Both the position numbers and the translations under genes were made by a program. From contig BBXU01002036.1 of assembly GCA_001598975.1 (NCBI GenBank), positions 1 to 12,076 on the forward strand: a stretch of DNA of 12,076 bases, given 5' to 3'. Under the pieces are notes generated by a model. That model saw only the letters and a list, made by a program, of their open reading frames with translations. It had not been told where the DNA came from and made no database searches. Source of the DNA: Parachlorella kessleri (Eukaryota > Chlorophyta > Trebouxiophyceae > Chlorellales > Chlorellaceae). Of the stretch, positions 1-8,097 are shown in pieces (the stretch's first letter is position 1; each line of letters starts with the position of its first letter).

Positions 1-520
1 CGTATCAGAGGGAGTGGGAGGGTGGCTAACTCAAACAACTCCCACCGGTTGAAGGCTTCCACAGCTGGGGATCTACTGCTCTGGCCACGTAGCAGGACAC
101 ACCCGAAGGGCCTGGGCCATGGCATAAGCAACACTCCCCAAGGCTGTGCAGCTGTGCTAAGCAAATCACAGGGAGACAGCGCATGGTGGCACTCTCGCTA
201 CGGTGCTGAGGAGGTTAGAAGGAGAAACAACAACCTCACCATCCAAGATATACAGACGCACTCCACAATGGACGGCAGGTCTCCAAGGCAAAACTGAAAC
301 AACGGCAACTGGCTGGCACAAGCACACCCCAGGAGAGCTAGGCGGAAGGATTGCATAACAAGCAACTGCTCGCCCTTCAACCGCTCTCGCCATAGGTGAC
401 CACCAAGCACTGCCCATGTTATGGGTTGGCTCTGCAAGCCCTGCAGCCTGAACCCGCGCCATTACAACAAGCAGGGACCAAGGCATGCCCATGATGCAGA
501 AGCGCCAGGGACAACCGCAC
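1..520 (-). other. Partial intron of VTE4
   Basis: The VTE4 exon ends at 521 with GCAGATAG followed by the donor GTGCGG. The rest of the methyltransferase fold (expected motifs such as VADAL and WSMESGEHM) was not found in any minus-strand frame of 1-520. This stretch is therefore read as the 5' part of an intron of at least 520 nt. Open frames here show no family resemblance. A TTACA at 462-466 (TGTAA on the minus strand) could only act as a poly(A) signal in a truncated transcript. Confidence 0.6.
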
Positions 521-1732
521 CTATCTGCCAACCCCGCCTCCTCTGTGAGCTGCTGTGCACGCTGCGCCTGCACTGGGCTCAGCGTGATGCCGCGGGAGCT
601 GCACCCAAACTTGCGGGCCAGGTAGCGGCTCGAGCCACCGATACCGCAACCCACATCCACCATCTGTACGACAGTCGGGTAGTACTTGATTGTTGAGAGA
701 ACAGAAGCATTGCAAGCAACGGCAGACGACATAGAGCAGCTGAATGCCACTAATCTAGCACCCAGAGTCCTCCATCTACATCCACGGGAGACAGCAGGCC
801 GGCAGTGGATTTGAAGCATTGCAGGGAAACGACGGGACTGTCCCTAAACCTCGCACCAAATTCGTGCATGGCCTGTACAGGGACAGCTGCCGCTGCCACC
901 CCTTTGCACGCATGTGCAACCCACTCGCCCACAAGTTGGATGTACACAACCGCCCACCAAGCCATCAGGTGCCTGATCGCCATACCTTATCGACTTTGGC
1001 CACCTTTGCAAATCGTATCGACTCCTCGATCTGCACACAGCACCAGCTCAACTCAGGAATCCCATAAGTGTGTTGTGCATCTGCTTGCATGAGGCAGGTT
1101 CAAGCGCAAAGGACACCCCCAAGCAAGCAACCAAGCAAGCCAAGCAGGGGGGCTTGCCATGTCGATCTGCGCTTGCTGGTTGCTCTTGTGCCCTGCACCC
1201 TTTGGGTAGAACCTGCATTCGTAAAGGACAAGCACGTAAGTGGGGCAGTGGTCTGTGATGCAGAAAGCGCGTCGCAAGGAGTTAATAAAGACAGGCAACC
1301 CTAGCGTATCCCTCCGACTTACCCGTGGTGCATGTGCCTGCAAGCAGGCAGCCAATCAGTATTAGGTCTCTACTTCAGGGTTGCTGGGCTGGACGGAGCA
1401 CACTTGCATCCAGCACGGTGCGACTTACTCGCCCCACACATTCTCCCAGAGGCCAGACGACTCGTCATACAGCTCTGCAATGCCCTCCTTCAGAGACTTC
1501 TTCTGCAGCAGTAGGCACGCTTGGCTGCTTGGGGTACGTGACGAAAGTTCAGCTCTCCGTGCTGATAAGTCAACAACTTTGTATGACTCACAGCCCCACT
1601 GGTTGTCACTGGTTTCAGCAGCTGCTCCACCACGCCTGCCCTGATCACGACAGAACGCCTGGCATTCCTGCCTCTGCCAGCGTTGCTGCTGAGGTATAGG
1701 GACCTAACATGGCAGGGCAGGGTGGCGAGCAT
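521..1732 (-). CDS. VTE4: Gamma-tocopherol O-methyltransferase, N-terminal half (six exons, 3' part outside the window)
   Basis: Seen: exons, in transcript order, at 1592-1732, 1429-1502, 1323-1337, 1158-1212, 986-1030 and 521-663; every join keeps phase and the last ends in phase 2, so the gene continues left of position 1. About 157 residues are visible. Residues 1 to about 32 are basic and Ser/Arg/Ala-rich and end in RRSVVIRAG, like an algal plastid transit peptide. Then come LYDESSGLWENVWG (58-71), EHMHHGFYPKG (72-82), SNQQAQIDMIEESIRF (87-102) and the SAM-binding motif I VDVGCGIGGSSRYLARKFG (112-130), followed by GITLSPVQAQRAQ. Known: VTE4 uses S-adenosylmethionine to methylate gamma-tocopherol to alpha-tocopherol in the plastid, and this motif order is typical of it. 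The start is the first in-frame ATG (1730-1732). It is divergent from the SDR gene. A related TMT-like N-methyltransferase is the main alternative; the SAM-binding core is certain, the substrate is inferred. Confidence 0.92.
1031..1157 (-). other. GC-AG intron in VTE4
   Basis: The upstream exon ends ATC GAC ATG and the intron starts GCAAGC, not GT; it ends gtgtgcag before ATC GAG GAG. Joining here gives AQIDM|IEESIRF, the conserved methyltransferase reading, in phase 0. No GT near this position gives the same join. GCAAG is the usual form of non-canonical GC donors. The 5' half of the intron carries imperfect CTTG/CTTGG repeats. Confidence 0.82.
1323..1337 (-). other. VTE4: 15-nt micro-exon of VTE4 (HMHH motif)
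   Basis: The minus strand reads ...cttgcag, then GCACATGCACCACGG, then gtaag. The previous exon ends in GA (phase 2) and the next starts with G followed by TTC TAC. With these 15 nt the reading is E-H-M-H-H-G-F-Y, which is the conserved tocopherol methyltransferase sequence WGEHMHHGFY. Both flanking introns (1338-1428 and 1213-1322) have GT-AG ends. Leaving the exon out would keep frame (15 = 5 codons) but remove a conserved block. Confidence 0.9.
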
Positions 1733-1990
1733 GGCTGCGATCACGAACCACCCGACTAATCTCAGACTTAAAACCTAGCCGTGCAATCTGGTAGGGCAGG
1801 GAGTCTCCTGCTGTTGATGACAGGTTGGCCAGTTGTTCTAGGCAGCAGGCGCAGCATGTCAAGGCGGGTGAACTCCTGACGCTCGTGCAAGGAGGCCCGT
1901 CAGTCGGATTTATCAGGCCCATAAGTATCTGTGCACGGTGTTAGGTGGTGCTGCGCAATTGTACAACGTTCCGTGAAGTCTTGGCACGTC
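1733..1990. promoter_or_regulatory. Bidirectional promoter/5'-leader region between VTE4 and the SDR gene
   Basis: Only 258 bp lie between the divergent start codons, so both promoters and both 5' leaders must fit here or overlap, unless a gene has an unseen upstream leader exon. I see no convincing TATA box; A/T-rich spots are TTTTAAG on the minus strand near 1767-1773 and cataagta at 1920-1927. On the minus strand, ATGs at 1920-1922 and near 1858 precede the VTE4 start out of frame or with an early stop, and would be upstream ORFs if transcription starts that far back. Confidence 0.6.
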
Positions 1991-4964
1991 ATGAAGGTTC
2001 TGCAGTCGACGCTTTCGGTGCAGTGCTCAGCTGCTGCAGGCCAAAGGGGCTCTGTAAACAGAGACCTCTGGTCACCTAGGCTCCTTAAGACTTTGAGACA
2101 TCGTTTTGAGCGGCCTTACAAAGGAGAACCAGTCCAGCGGGCAAGGCATGTGGTGCCCAGAGGTGGGTCTTTAAGGAGCTGGAACTTTCTTGTACGGAGG
2201 TGCTTCTTATGTACTTCATTTACGCACCTATAGAGTTTGTTCGCCGAAAGAGCCCGTGCGCCCCTACCTCGCTCTGTGTTGCAGCACAAGCTACCAGCAA
2301 ACGGAAGGCGTGGGACCCTTCCAGGGTGGCCAGTAGTGGCTTGCATACTTCCCAGTTTGATGTTACAACATATGTATAGAATAACTAGGATCCCAACAGG
2401 AAGGGAAGCTGAGACATCCATGCTGTGCTGCTTTGCCTGCAGCTGTGGCTGGTGACTTTACTTCAACCCCAGGGACAGGAGCGGCCATTGGTGACCCCCT
2501 ACCCCTGGACCGTCAACTCCCTGCGGCTGACGAGCTCATCCCCGAGGAGCGGCGCCTCCCTGCAGCTGACGAGCGCTACAAGGTGGGAGCCAGCACTGTA
2601 CCCCACCCACAGGCCTGACCCACCGCCTTACCCACTGGGAACCCAAGCTTTGGGGGCAACAGGGTGCACCTTGCCACGTACCTCCCTCAGCTATAGGTTG
2701 GCCCTTCCTACAGGCCAGCTGAGACCATGTGGCTTGCCATGTCTAGTCTAGTCTAACAGCGTACCGCCACCTGACCATGCTGCCGTGAGTCCCCCAAATG
2801 GGGCCAACAAAAAATGGGGCTTGCCATGTGGATGACCTAAAGTCTGTCACCATTACTGAGCAGGCTGGGCATCAGGCCCTCATGTTATGCATGTTTACAG
2901 CACAAGTGGGGGAAGTCATAATGGAGGTCATACGTGTCATATGTAAGTCATTTGGAGTGTGTGGCTGCGCCCATTGCGCCCAGGAAACAGACCATCACGG
3001 ACGTCCAAGCCGCCTACCGCAGTGGTGGCTGCTCAATCTCACTCCTTTGCCCCGCCTTGCGCAGGACCTCAAGGTGCTGGTGGCGGGTGCCACCGGGGGA
3101 GTAGGCAGGGCGGTGGTGGAGCGGCTACTGGCGGAGGGGGTGCCCGTGCGCGCCTTGGTCCGGGACGGGGTCAAGGCGGTGGGTGGGTCGGCCCAAGGCT
3201 CTGCGGGTCACATGAATGGCAGATAGTTCTCGTGCTACCCACCTTGGTCATCCTTGGTGGATGGGTGGGCTGTGCCCCCCGCCCTGCGGGTGCTGCCTAT
3301 CTGGCGCTTGGTGCCTCCTCGGTGTACACAGCTGTCATGTCCAGCTCGCCCCCTTGCCTGGAGCTACCAGGTGGGCAAGCGTGTGCGGGCTGGGGAGCCG
3401 GTCGGGAAGCACCCTCTGGCCTGTCACTGCCAGGGTGCTAGCCTCGTTTCTGGGAGGGTGTAAGCACCGCTGTGCCCTGCTTGCAGGCTGCCCGGCTGCC
3501 AAGCTCCCCTCTCGTTGAGGTAGTGGAGGGCGACGTCTACCAGTACCAGACAGTCGTGCGGGCGCTGCATGGGTGGTGAGAGCAGTGGCGGGTTGGGCAG
3601 GCTTGGTGGGGCAGGCACGCTTGCACCCTTGGCGGCTGCTGCGCGCATATGCGCGTTTTGCGCGCTCGCACCTTAAGAGCGACTCTTGAGCCTCGTTTCG
3701 GTCGTTACCCCTGGTGTGCCCCCGAGTTTGTTGTTGATTCTCCCTGGCCCACACCCAGTTTGGCCAGCCCGCTCACGGTCTCTCCTTCCAGCAACAGTAC
3801 CCTGACCACCATCACTGCACTGCCAAATCACTCCTTGTACCTCTCCCTGTCACCTTCGTTGCGTGCCGGCCTCCTTCCTGATGCTCGTCCTCCGGTCCCC
3901 TCTCACCTTTCCCCCCTCCCCTGCCTGCCTGCCTGCCTGCCTGCCTGCAGTAACGCAGTTATCTGTGCCACCGGCCCCACCAACCGCCTGGACCCTGCCG
4001 GCCCCTTCAAGGTGGACTACCAGGGCACCTCCAACCTGGTGGCGGCCGCCAAGCAGGCGGGCGTGCGCAAGTTTGTGCACGTGACGAGCATCGGCACCGA
4101 CGACCTACTGTTCCCGCTTAACATCTACTGGGGGGTGCTGTTCTGGAAGAAGCGGGGGGAGGAGGCGCTGCAGCGCTCGGGGCTGGACTACACGATTGTC
4201 AGGCCAGGTGGGTTTGGTCACCCCGGGTCTGATCAGGGGTGGGAGGAGTGATTGTCAGGCCAGGTGGGTTTGGTCACCCGGGTCTGGTCAGGGGTGGGAG
4301 GATTGCTTCGAGGCAGCGATGAGGGCGGGGCTTGCCACGGGTGAGCGAGCTGATCCAGGGGAAACAGGGAAGGTTTGCTAGCTAGCCCCAAGGTGTACAC
4401 ATGAAGACAGCAGGGAGGTGGTGGCTTGACAACACTGGTGTACTGCTGAACAGTTTGGCAGAAATGGATGCGGGCAGGGGGGTTGGTGCTGGACAGGGTT
4501 GGCACTGCAACACATTGTGTAAACGCGCCTGAGGCCTGCCACCTGGCGCAGGGGGGCTGCTGAACGAGCCCCGCTCCGGCCAGCGGGTGGGGGGCGTGGA
4601 GATGGGGGGACCCGACACCTACGGGCTCCCACCCAGGAAGATGCCCGGGTCCATCCTGAGGAAGCAGGTGCAGCGGGTGGGTGGGTGGGGGGGGCTGGGT
4701 CTGCCTGCCTGTCTGTGCGGGGGTTGTTTGTGGTGGGTGCTTGTGCGTGCATGCATGGGTGGCCTCTGTGCATGATCGGGCTCCAACAGCTGCCGGAAAA
4801 TTCGTCATACACAAGCCTTCCCCCTTGGCCATCGTTCCCTCCAGGTGGCGGACTGCTGTGTGGAGGCGCTGGTGGAGGAGGCTGCCAGCGGCAAAGTGGT
4901 GGAGATTGTGGCCAAGCCGGAGCTGCCCAACCGCCCCTACACCGAACTCTTCTCCTCGGTCTGA
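1991..4964 (+). CDS. Plastid NAD(P)-binding atypical SDR protein (At2g34460/TIC62-like)
   Basis: Seen: seven exons with matching phases at 1991-2162, 2443-2582, 3065-3178, 3487-3575, 3951-4207, 4552-4667 and 4845-4964, about 335 aa, stop TGA. Exon 1 (MKVLQSTLSVQCSAAAGQ...) is Ser/Arg-rich with few acidic residues, as expected for a plastid transit peptide. The Rossmann fold starts at about residue 106 with KVLVAGATGGVGRAVVERLL (TGxxGxxG nucleotide motif), then VVEGDVYQ, NAVICATGP, KFVHVTSIGTDDLL, LDYTIVRPGGLLNEP and the C-terminus VVEIVAKPELPNRPYTELFS. Known: this motif order, including VRPGGL and VVEIVA near the end, fits the plant plastid family of At2g34460. The classical catalytic YxxxK is not apparent, so the reaction is unknown. 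Exons 1 and 2 rest on splice phase and transit-peptide character only (start confidence about 0.6). Residues from exon 3 on are secure. Exon 4 is ended at 3575 (donor GTGAGA, giving HGCNAVI); ending at 3573 is also in phase. Confidence 0.88.
2511..2576 (+). repeat. 13-codon near-direct repeat in SDR exon 2
   Basis: Two units 39 nt apart, at 2511-2534 and 2550-2573, encode RQLPAADE and RRLPAADE separated by LIPEE. They lie in the linker between the predicted transit peptide and the Rossmann fold. The repeat looks like a small in-frame duplication in a poorly constrained segment. Confidence 0.7.
2583..3064 (+). other. SDR intron 2 (482 nt)
   Basis: Donor GTGGGA follows AAG at 2582 and acceptor gcgcag precedes GAC at 3065, both phase 0. 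The intron holds two copies of ggcttgccatgt (2731-2742 and 2818-2829) and a cluster of GTCAT words around 2916-2950. No coding sequence is recognised. Confidence 0.75.
3179..3950 (+). other. SDR introns 3 and 4, with a (CTGC)7 repeat at an acceptor
   Basis: Intron 3 is 3179-3486 and intron 4 is 3576-3950, separated by the 89-nt exon 4. Intron 4 ends in seven CTGC units (3921-3948) followed by AG at 3949-3950, so the pyrimidine-rich tract and the AG of the 3' splice site are built from a microsatellite. The open frames that cross this region are not coding beyond the exons. Confidence 0.75.
4195..4302 (+). repeat. Tandem duplication copying the 5' splice site of SDR exon 5
   Basis: Copy 1 (4195-4247) covers the last 13 nt of the exon, ATTGTCAGGCCAG, the donor GTGGGT and about 34 nt of intron. 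Copy 2 (4251-4302) repeats this with one substitution and one deleted C. The second donor is therefore at 4264-4265, 56 nt downstream of the one that gives the conserved VRPGGL join. Confidence 0.92.
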
Positions 4965-6138
4965 CCCTACCTGGGCTGCCAACCCAGCTCGCTGCAGGGC
5001 GGCGCTTGTGCATGTGCCAATGAGGTGTGCAGCGGGGGCCAGGGCTGCTCGCCCCACGATGCAGCGTGCTGTTTTGCGAGGGGGTGTGGGAAATGTGGTG
5101 TGGTGAGCGAGAGTTGTGCTGGCATTGAACGAATCGTGCGCGTCCTAGGAGCGCCAACCTGTGGGTGCTGCTCATTTCATTTCATTCTGTGGACATGATG
5201 TACCGCTCGCTGGTGCGCTTCTGTTGCCCGCTTCCCAGGTATTCCTTTGCCGCGGATGGCAGCTGGTCAAACAAAAGGATATGTAGCTGTGGAACTGTCC
5301 TGGCAGGGCGGCTGGATGCTTTTGTCCAGCTGGAGACCCGCCAGCCGAACAAGGGCGGCTGCTACCCTTTGGTAAGCTGCAAGGCATGTGTGCAGTGCAT
5401 TCGCAGGCCTTCTGCACAGTGTGTTTTGTATCATTGGGACTCTGTCTTGGGAACCCCAAACCATCACCACCATGTCCGTAACTGGATGACTCCTATGGAT
5501 TGCCTTACAGCGGCACGGCACTTGTTTTCTGAAGTACTGTTGTAACAGGTATTTACCAGGTTCACAACGCTGCGGCTTGCGCTTTGAACGCAGCTCACAC
5601 ACGCACCACTGTGCTCTAGTTGCAACCTACGGGCAAGCCCCCAGAGCAACCTTGTAACCAACCTTGTCACACCCCACTGCCAGTTCAGAGCTGTCAAACT
5701 CTCCTTTCACTACCTTCGGGTTGCCACATGACATGGCCCCCTGGTGCCCGCTCGTTTGATACTGCTGCTGCTAAGTCTCGCCAACGCCCCGCAGCTCATT
5801 CCAAGCCGCTCATCTGCAGCATAGGGTGGCGACATGATTAGTCGCAGTGTAGTCAAGAGGCTCCTCGGGCCAGCCAACCGCCACACTGTTGCACTGACAA
5901 GGACAATGTGCCTACCTTCGCCATGCGCCACCGGCATGGCCTTGAGTTATGTGTAGGTCAAGTGCTGAGCTTGACGCGAGAGCACGCAGACAGAACCACC
6001 TGTTAGCTGCTTTGTCAGCAACCTAACATGGCCAGAGCTGTGAGCCCCCACGGCACTTATGGTGGCCAGCACATGCTTGCGCATGAGCCTGGGAAACAGA
6101 GACAACACCCAGACTAGTTCATCAGGCAGATGTGAATG
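4965..6138. other. Tail-to-tail intergenic region between the SDR gene and TIM13
   Basis: No recognisable gene. It should hold the 3' UTR of the SDR transcript (plus) and that of TIM13 (minus). One plus-strand open frame (ATG 5195 to TAA 5545, 117 aa, Cys-rich in the middle) has no family resemblance and no supporting context. Nothing resembling tRNA, rRNA or a mobile element is visible. Confidence 0.5.
5541..5545 (+). terminator. Candidate TGTAA poly(A) signal for the SDR gene
   Basis: TGTAA is the usual polyadenylation signal of volvocine green algae. This copy lies 577 nt after the SDR stop, a normal 3' UTR length in such algae. A second TGTAA at 5653-5657 is an alternative. The word is short enough to occur by chance. 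Confidence 0.35.
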
Positions 6139-6841
6139 TCAACTGACCTCCAGTACTGCCTTTGTCACGATTTGTGTTGCCTGCATGGGGCCAAGGAACT
6201 GGCCTGGGTCACCCTGACCCCCCACCTCTGAGCCCGATGTGATACATGGTAGGAGATGCAAAGCAGGTACAGGAAGATCCATGGCAGCTCCCAGGTTAGG
6301 CGCTGCAAATACCAATGACAGAAGCCGAACCTTGCCACTGGCAAAGGCTAACGGAAAGCATACTCACTTCTGCATACCGATCGCAGCACCGTGCTAAGCA
6401 CTGCTGGTCGCTGCTGCTAAGACTGCTGGAAGGCTTCGTTATGCACTTCTCAAAGCACTTGTCGCGTACTGTTTGATAGAATTCCTGCAGTCAAGCACAG
6501 GGCGAGCAGAGAGGCAGTCTAGCTGGCGAGCCGACAAGACTAAGGCAGCCGGCTGCTTTGTGTCGCAAGCGCAGGAGCTCGACAACCCCCCTCACTTGTA
6601 GGAAGGTAACCTGCATTTCTTGCTTGATCTGCAGGCCAGGATAGAGGCGTGTTAAAGGCGCTACAAGGGAAGGAGGTGTAGCTTCCTTTGGGTTTAAAGC
6701 ATGCCATGGCTTGCCGGCACCAAGGAATCATGCCAGGGCTCAAGGCAAGGTTAAGAACCAAGAATTCATACTCACTGCATCCATTATCTGACCCTCTGAA
6801 AGGTTGGAGCTACCGGCAGCGTGCTGTGCGTAGGAGACCAT
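6139..6841 (-). CDS. TIM13: Mitochondrial import chaperone subunit Tim13 (small TIM family)
   Basis: Seen: four minus-strand exons, 6776-6841, 6596-6628 (33 nt), 6368-6484 and 6139-6180, all joined in phase 0 with GT-AG introns, giving about 85 aa, the normal size for a small TIM. The twin CX3C motif is CFEKC (43-47) and CLARC (62-66), 14 residues apart, with KCITKP after the first as in plant Tim13; an extra Cys follows at 67. Known: Tim13 pairs with Tim8 in the mitochondrial intermembrane space as a hexameric chaperone carrying membrane-protein precursors to TIM22/TIM23, with two disulfides per subunit. The start ATG (6839-6841) has CACC before it. The C-terminus is uncertain: reading through 6147 gives ...TKAVLEVS and stop TGA at 6139-6141 (preferred); splicing at GTCAGT (6142-6147) to 6088 would add 21 other residues, ending at 6023. 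Confidence 0.92.
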
Positions 6842-7070
6842 GGTGCCAGGCGGTTTGTACAGCAAGCTACAGGGCCAGCTTCAACACTGTGTATGCAATA
6901 TAGGGTGGGCAGACTACAGACCCATGCGAGCCACTTGTCCATGCACTTGTCATGCCACTTGTCTCTGGGGAGCTGTCGTAGCAGGCCTAGCAGGGCCTGT
7001 TTGGACACTTGCTATATCCTAGATGCAGCCAAGCAACATAATCTACTTCCATTATCTACAAGCTGAGAAA
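6842..7070. promoter_or_regulatory. Bidirectional promoter between TIM13 and the unknown gene
   Basis: The start codons are 229 bp apart. A minus-strand TATATT (6897-6902) lies about 55 bp upstream of the TIM13 ATG and a plus-strand TATAT (7013-7017) about 55 bp upstream of the other ATG. Three copies of CACTTGTC stand at 6932-6939, 6944-6951 and 6957-6964, 12 and 13 bp apart, with a partial copy near 7006. CACTTG fits the E-box pattern CANNTG. These are candidate core and proximal elements; function is inferred from position only. Confidence 0.6.
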
Positions 7071-8097
7071 ATGTCGAGGGAAGAGGTGAGCTTTATTTTG
7101 ATCTCATCAAGTATGCAATCGTGGCAGGCAACAAGGACACAAAGCTTTCTTTGCAGGTCAGCGCCTTCTTACGGAACCTTCAGATAGCACTGGACGGCTT
7201 ACAGAAAAGCATTGACCAAAGTCTGGCTAGCCTTCCCAAAACTAAGCGAGATGATCTGCCCAAGTTCCTGGCAGAGCAGAAGAGACGCTTCATCCATCTT
7301 TATGATGAACAGCTAGAAGAGTGGGGCCGCTTTGTGGAGGAGGCAGGGTTGCAGGTGCGCCAGGCGTGCGTGCACTTGCCGCTGCACCTGCGGGGCACAA
7401 GCTAGCTGCAGGGGAAGTTACTGTCCACCCTGGCATATTCCTTGCACCATTGCCGCTTGCCTACTTTGATATGCCCTTGTCAGGTTGAGGAAGAAGAGAC
7501 GATCGATGAGGGCGGCGGAGAGACCACACCTTTTAATGTGCGCTTGCGGTCGCTGGAGCAGCGTGTGGCCGCCATGGGAGGTGAGCAGAGGGTATGCACT
7601 TAGTTTACTGCAGCCAGCTTATTTGCTGGCCACACACATCAGATGAGTTGCGTGCGGTTGTGCAAGTAGCCAGACCCACTGTGAGACTTGGTTGTGTGGT
7701 TCACAGTTCATTGTGGTCCACTCGTTGTGCAGGCATTCCAGCACTGGGAGCCACAGTGCTGCCGCGCATGACCCCCGCACACAAAGCCGGCCTGTCAGCC
7801 ACTGCCAGCCCGGCAGCTGTGGAGATCATGCGCGGCCGACTGGGAGGTACCGACGCAGATGGGCTTACCAAGCTTCGTAAGACCAGCAGCGATGAAACAG
7901 GGGCAGCTACCACACCGTTGGTGCAGCTGCGGAAAACCAACCTGGGTGGAGCAGGTAGCGGCGGCGGCGGCGGCGGCGGTATGCACACGCCCGAGGGCCT
8001 CGCAGGGCCCAATTCAGAGCTGGCAGCAGCCATCCAGCGGCGTGCAGCGCAGCAGCGGCAGCAGGAGGAGCAGCAGCTGCAACCGCAGGAAGACTAG
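7071..8097 (+). CDS. Unrecognised conserved-looking helical protein, 224 aa
   Basis: Seen: exons 7071-7085 (15 nt), 7157-7354, 7484-7580 and 7733-8097, phases consistent, GT-AG introns of 71, 129 and 152 nt, stop TAG. The start MSREE has an A-rich context (gagaaaATG). Residues 6-104 are rich in charged, helix-forming residues (for example LPKFLAEQKRRFIHLYDEQL, then VRLRSLEQRV) and probably form helices or a short coiled coil. Residues 105-224 are low complexity: Pro/Ala/Thr-rich, two LRKT words (151-154 and 169-172), a run of seven Gly (180-186), then SELAAAIQRRAAQQRQQ and a Gln/Glu-rich end. No signal peptide or membrane segment is seen. I do not recognise the family. A WH2-like actin-binding tail can be imagined but is not supported. 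Sharing a promoter with TIM13 may mean co-expression. The gene model is fairly secure; the function is unknown. Confidence 0.8.
7960..7980 (+). repeat. GGC triplet repeat encoding a poly-Gly run
   Basis: Six GGC codons and one GGT in frame encode seven Gly in the last exon of the unknown gene. Such trinucleotide runs vary in length between strains. Confidence 0.9.

Noticed and set aside
166..819. 217-aa minus-strand open frame taken as one protein
   Set aside because: Only 521-663 is coding (VTE4 motif I exon). Flanks are intron, shown by the gtacag acceptor, the GTGCGG donor, and loss of family resemblance outside.
4233..5057. 274-aa minus-strand open frame opposite SDR exons 6-7
   Set aside because: It is the complement of well-supported exons; Pro/His-rich translation with no motif. 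Long antisense frames are common in GC-rich DNA.
5195..5545. 117-aa Cys-rich plus-strand open frame after the SDR gene
   Set aside because: No recognisable domain and no promoter context. It sits where the SDR 3' UTR is expected, and its TAA coincides with the candidate TGTAA signal. Kept only as a remote possibility.
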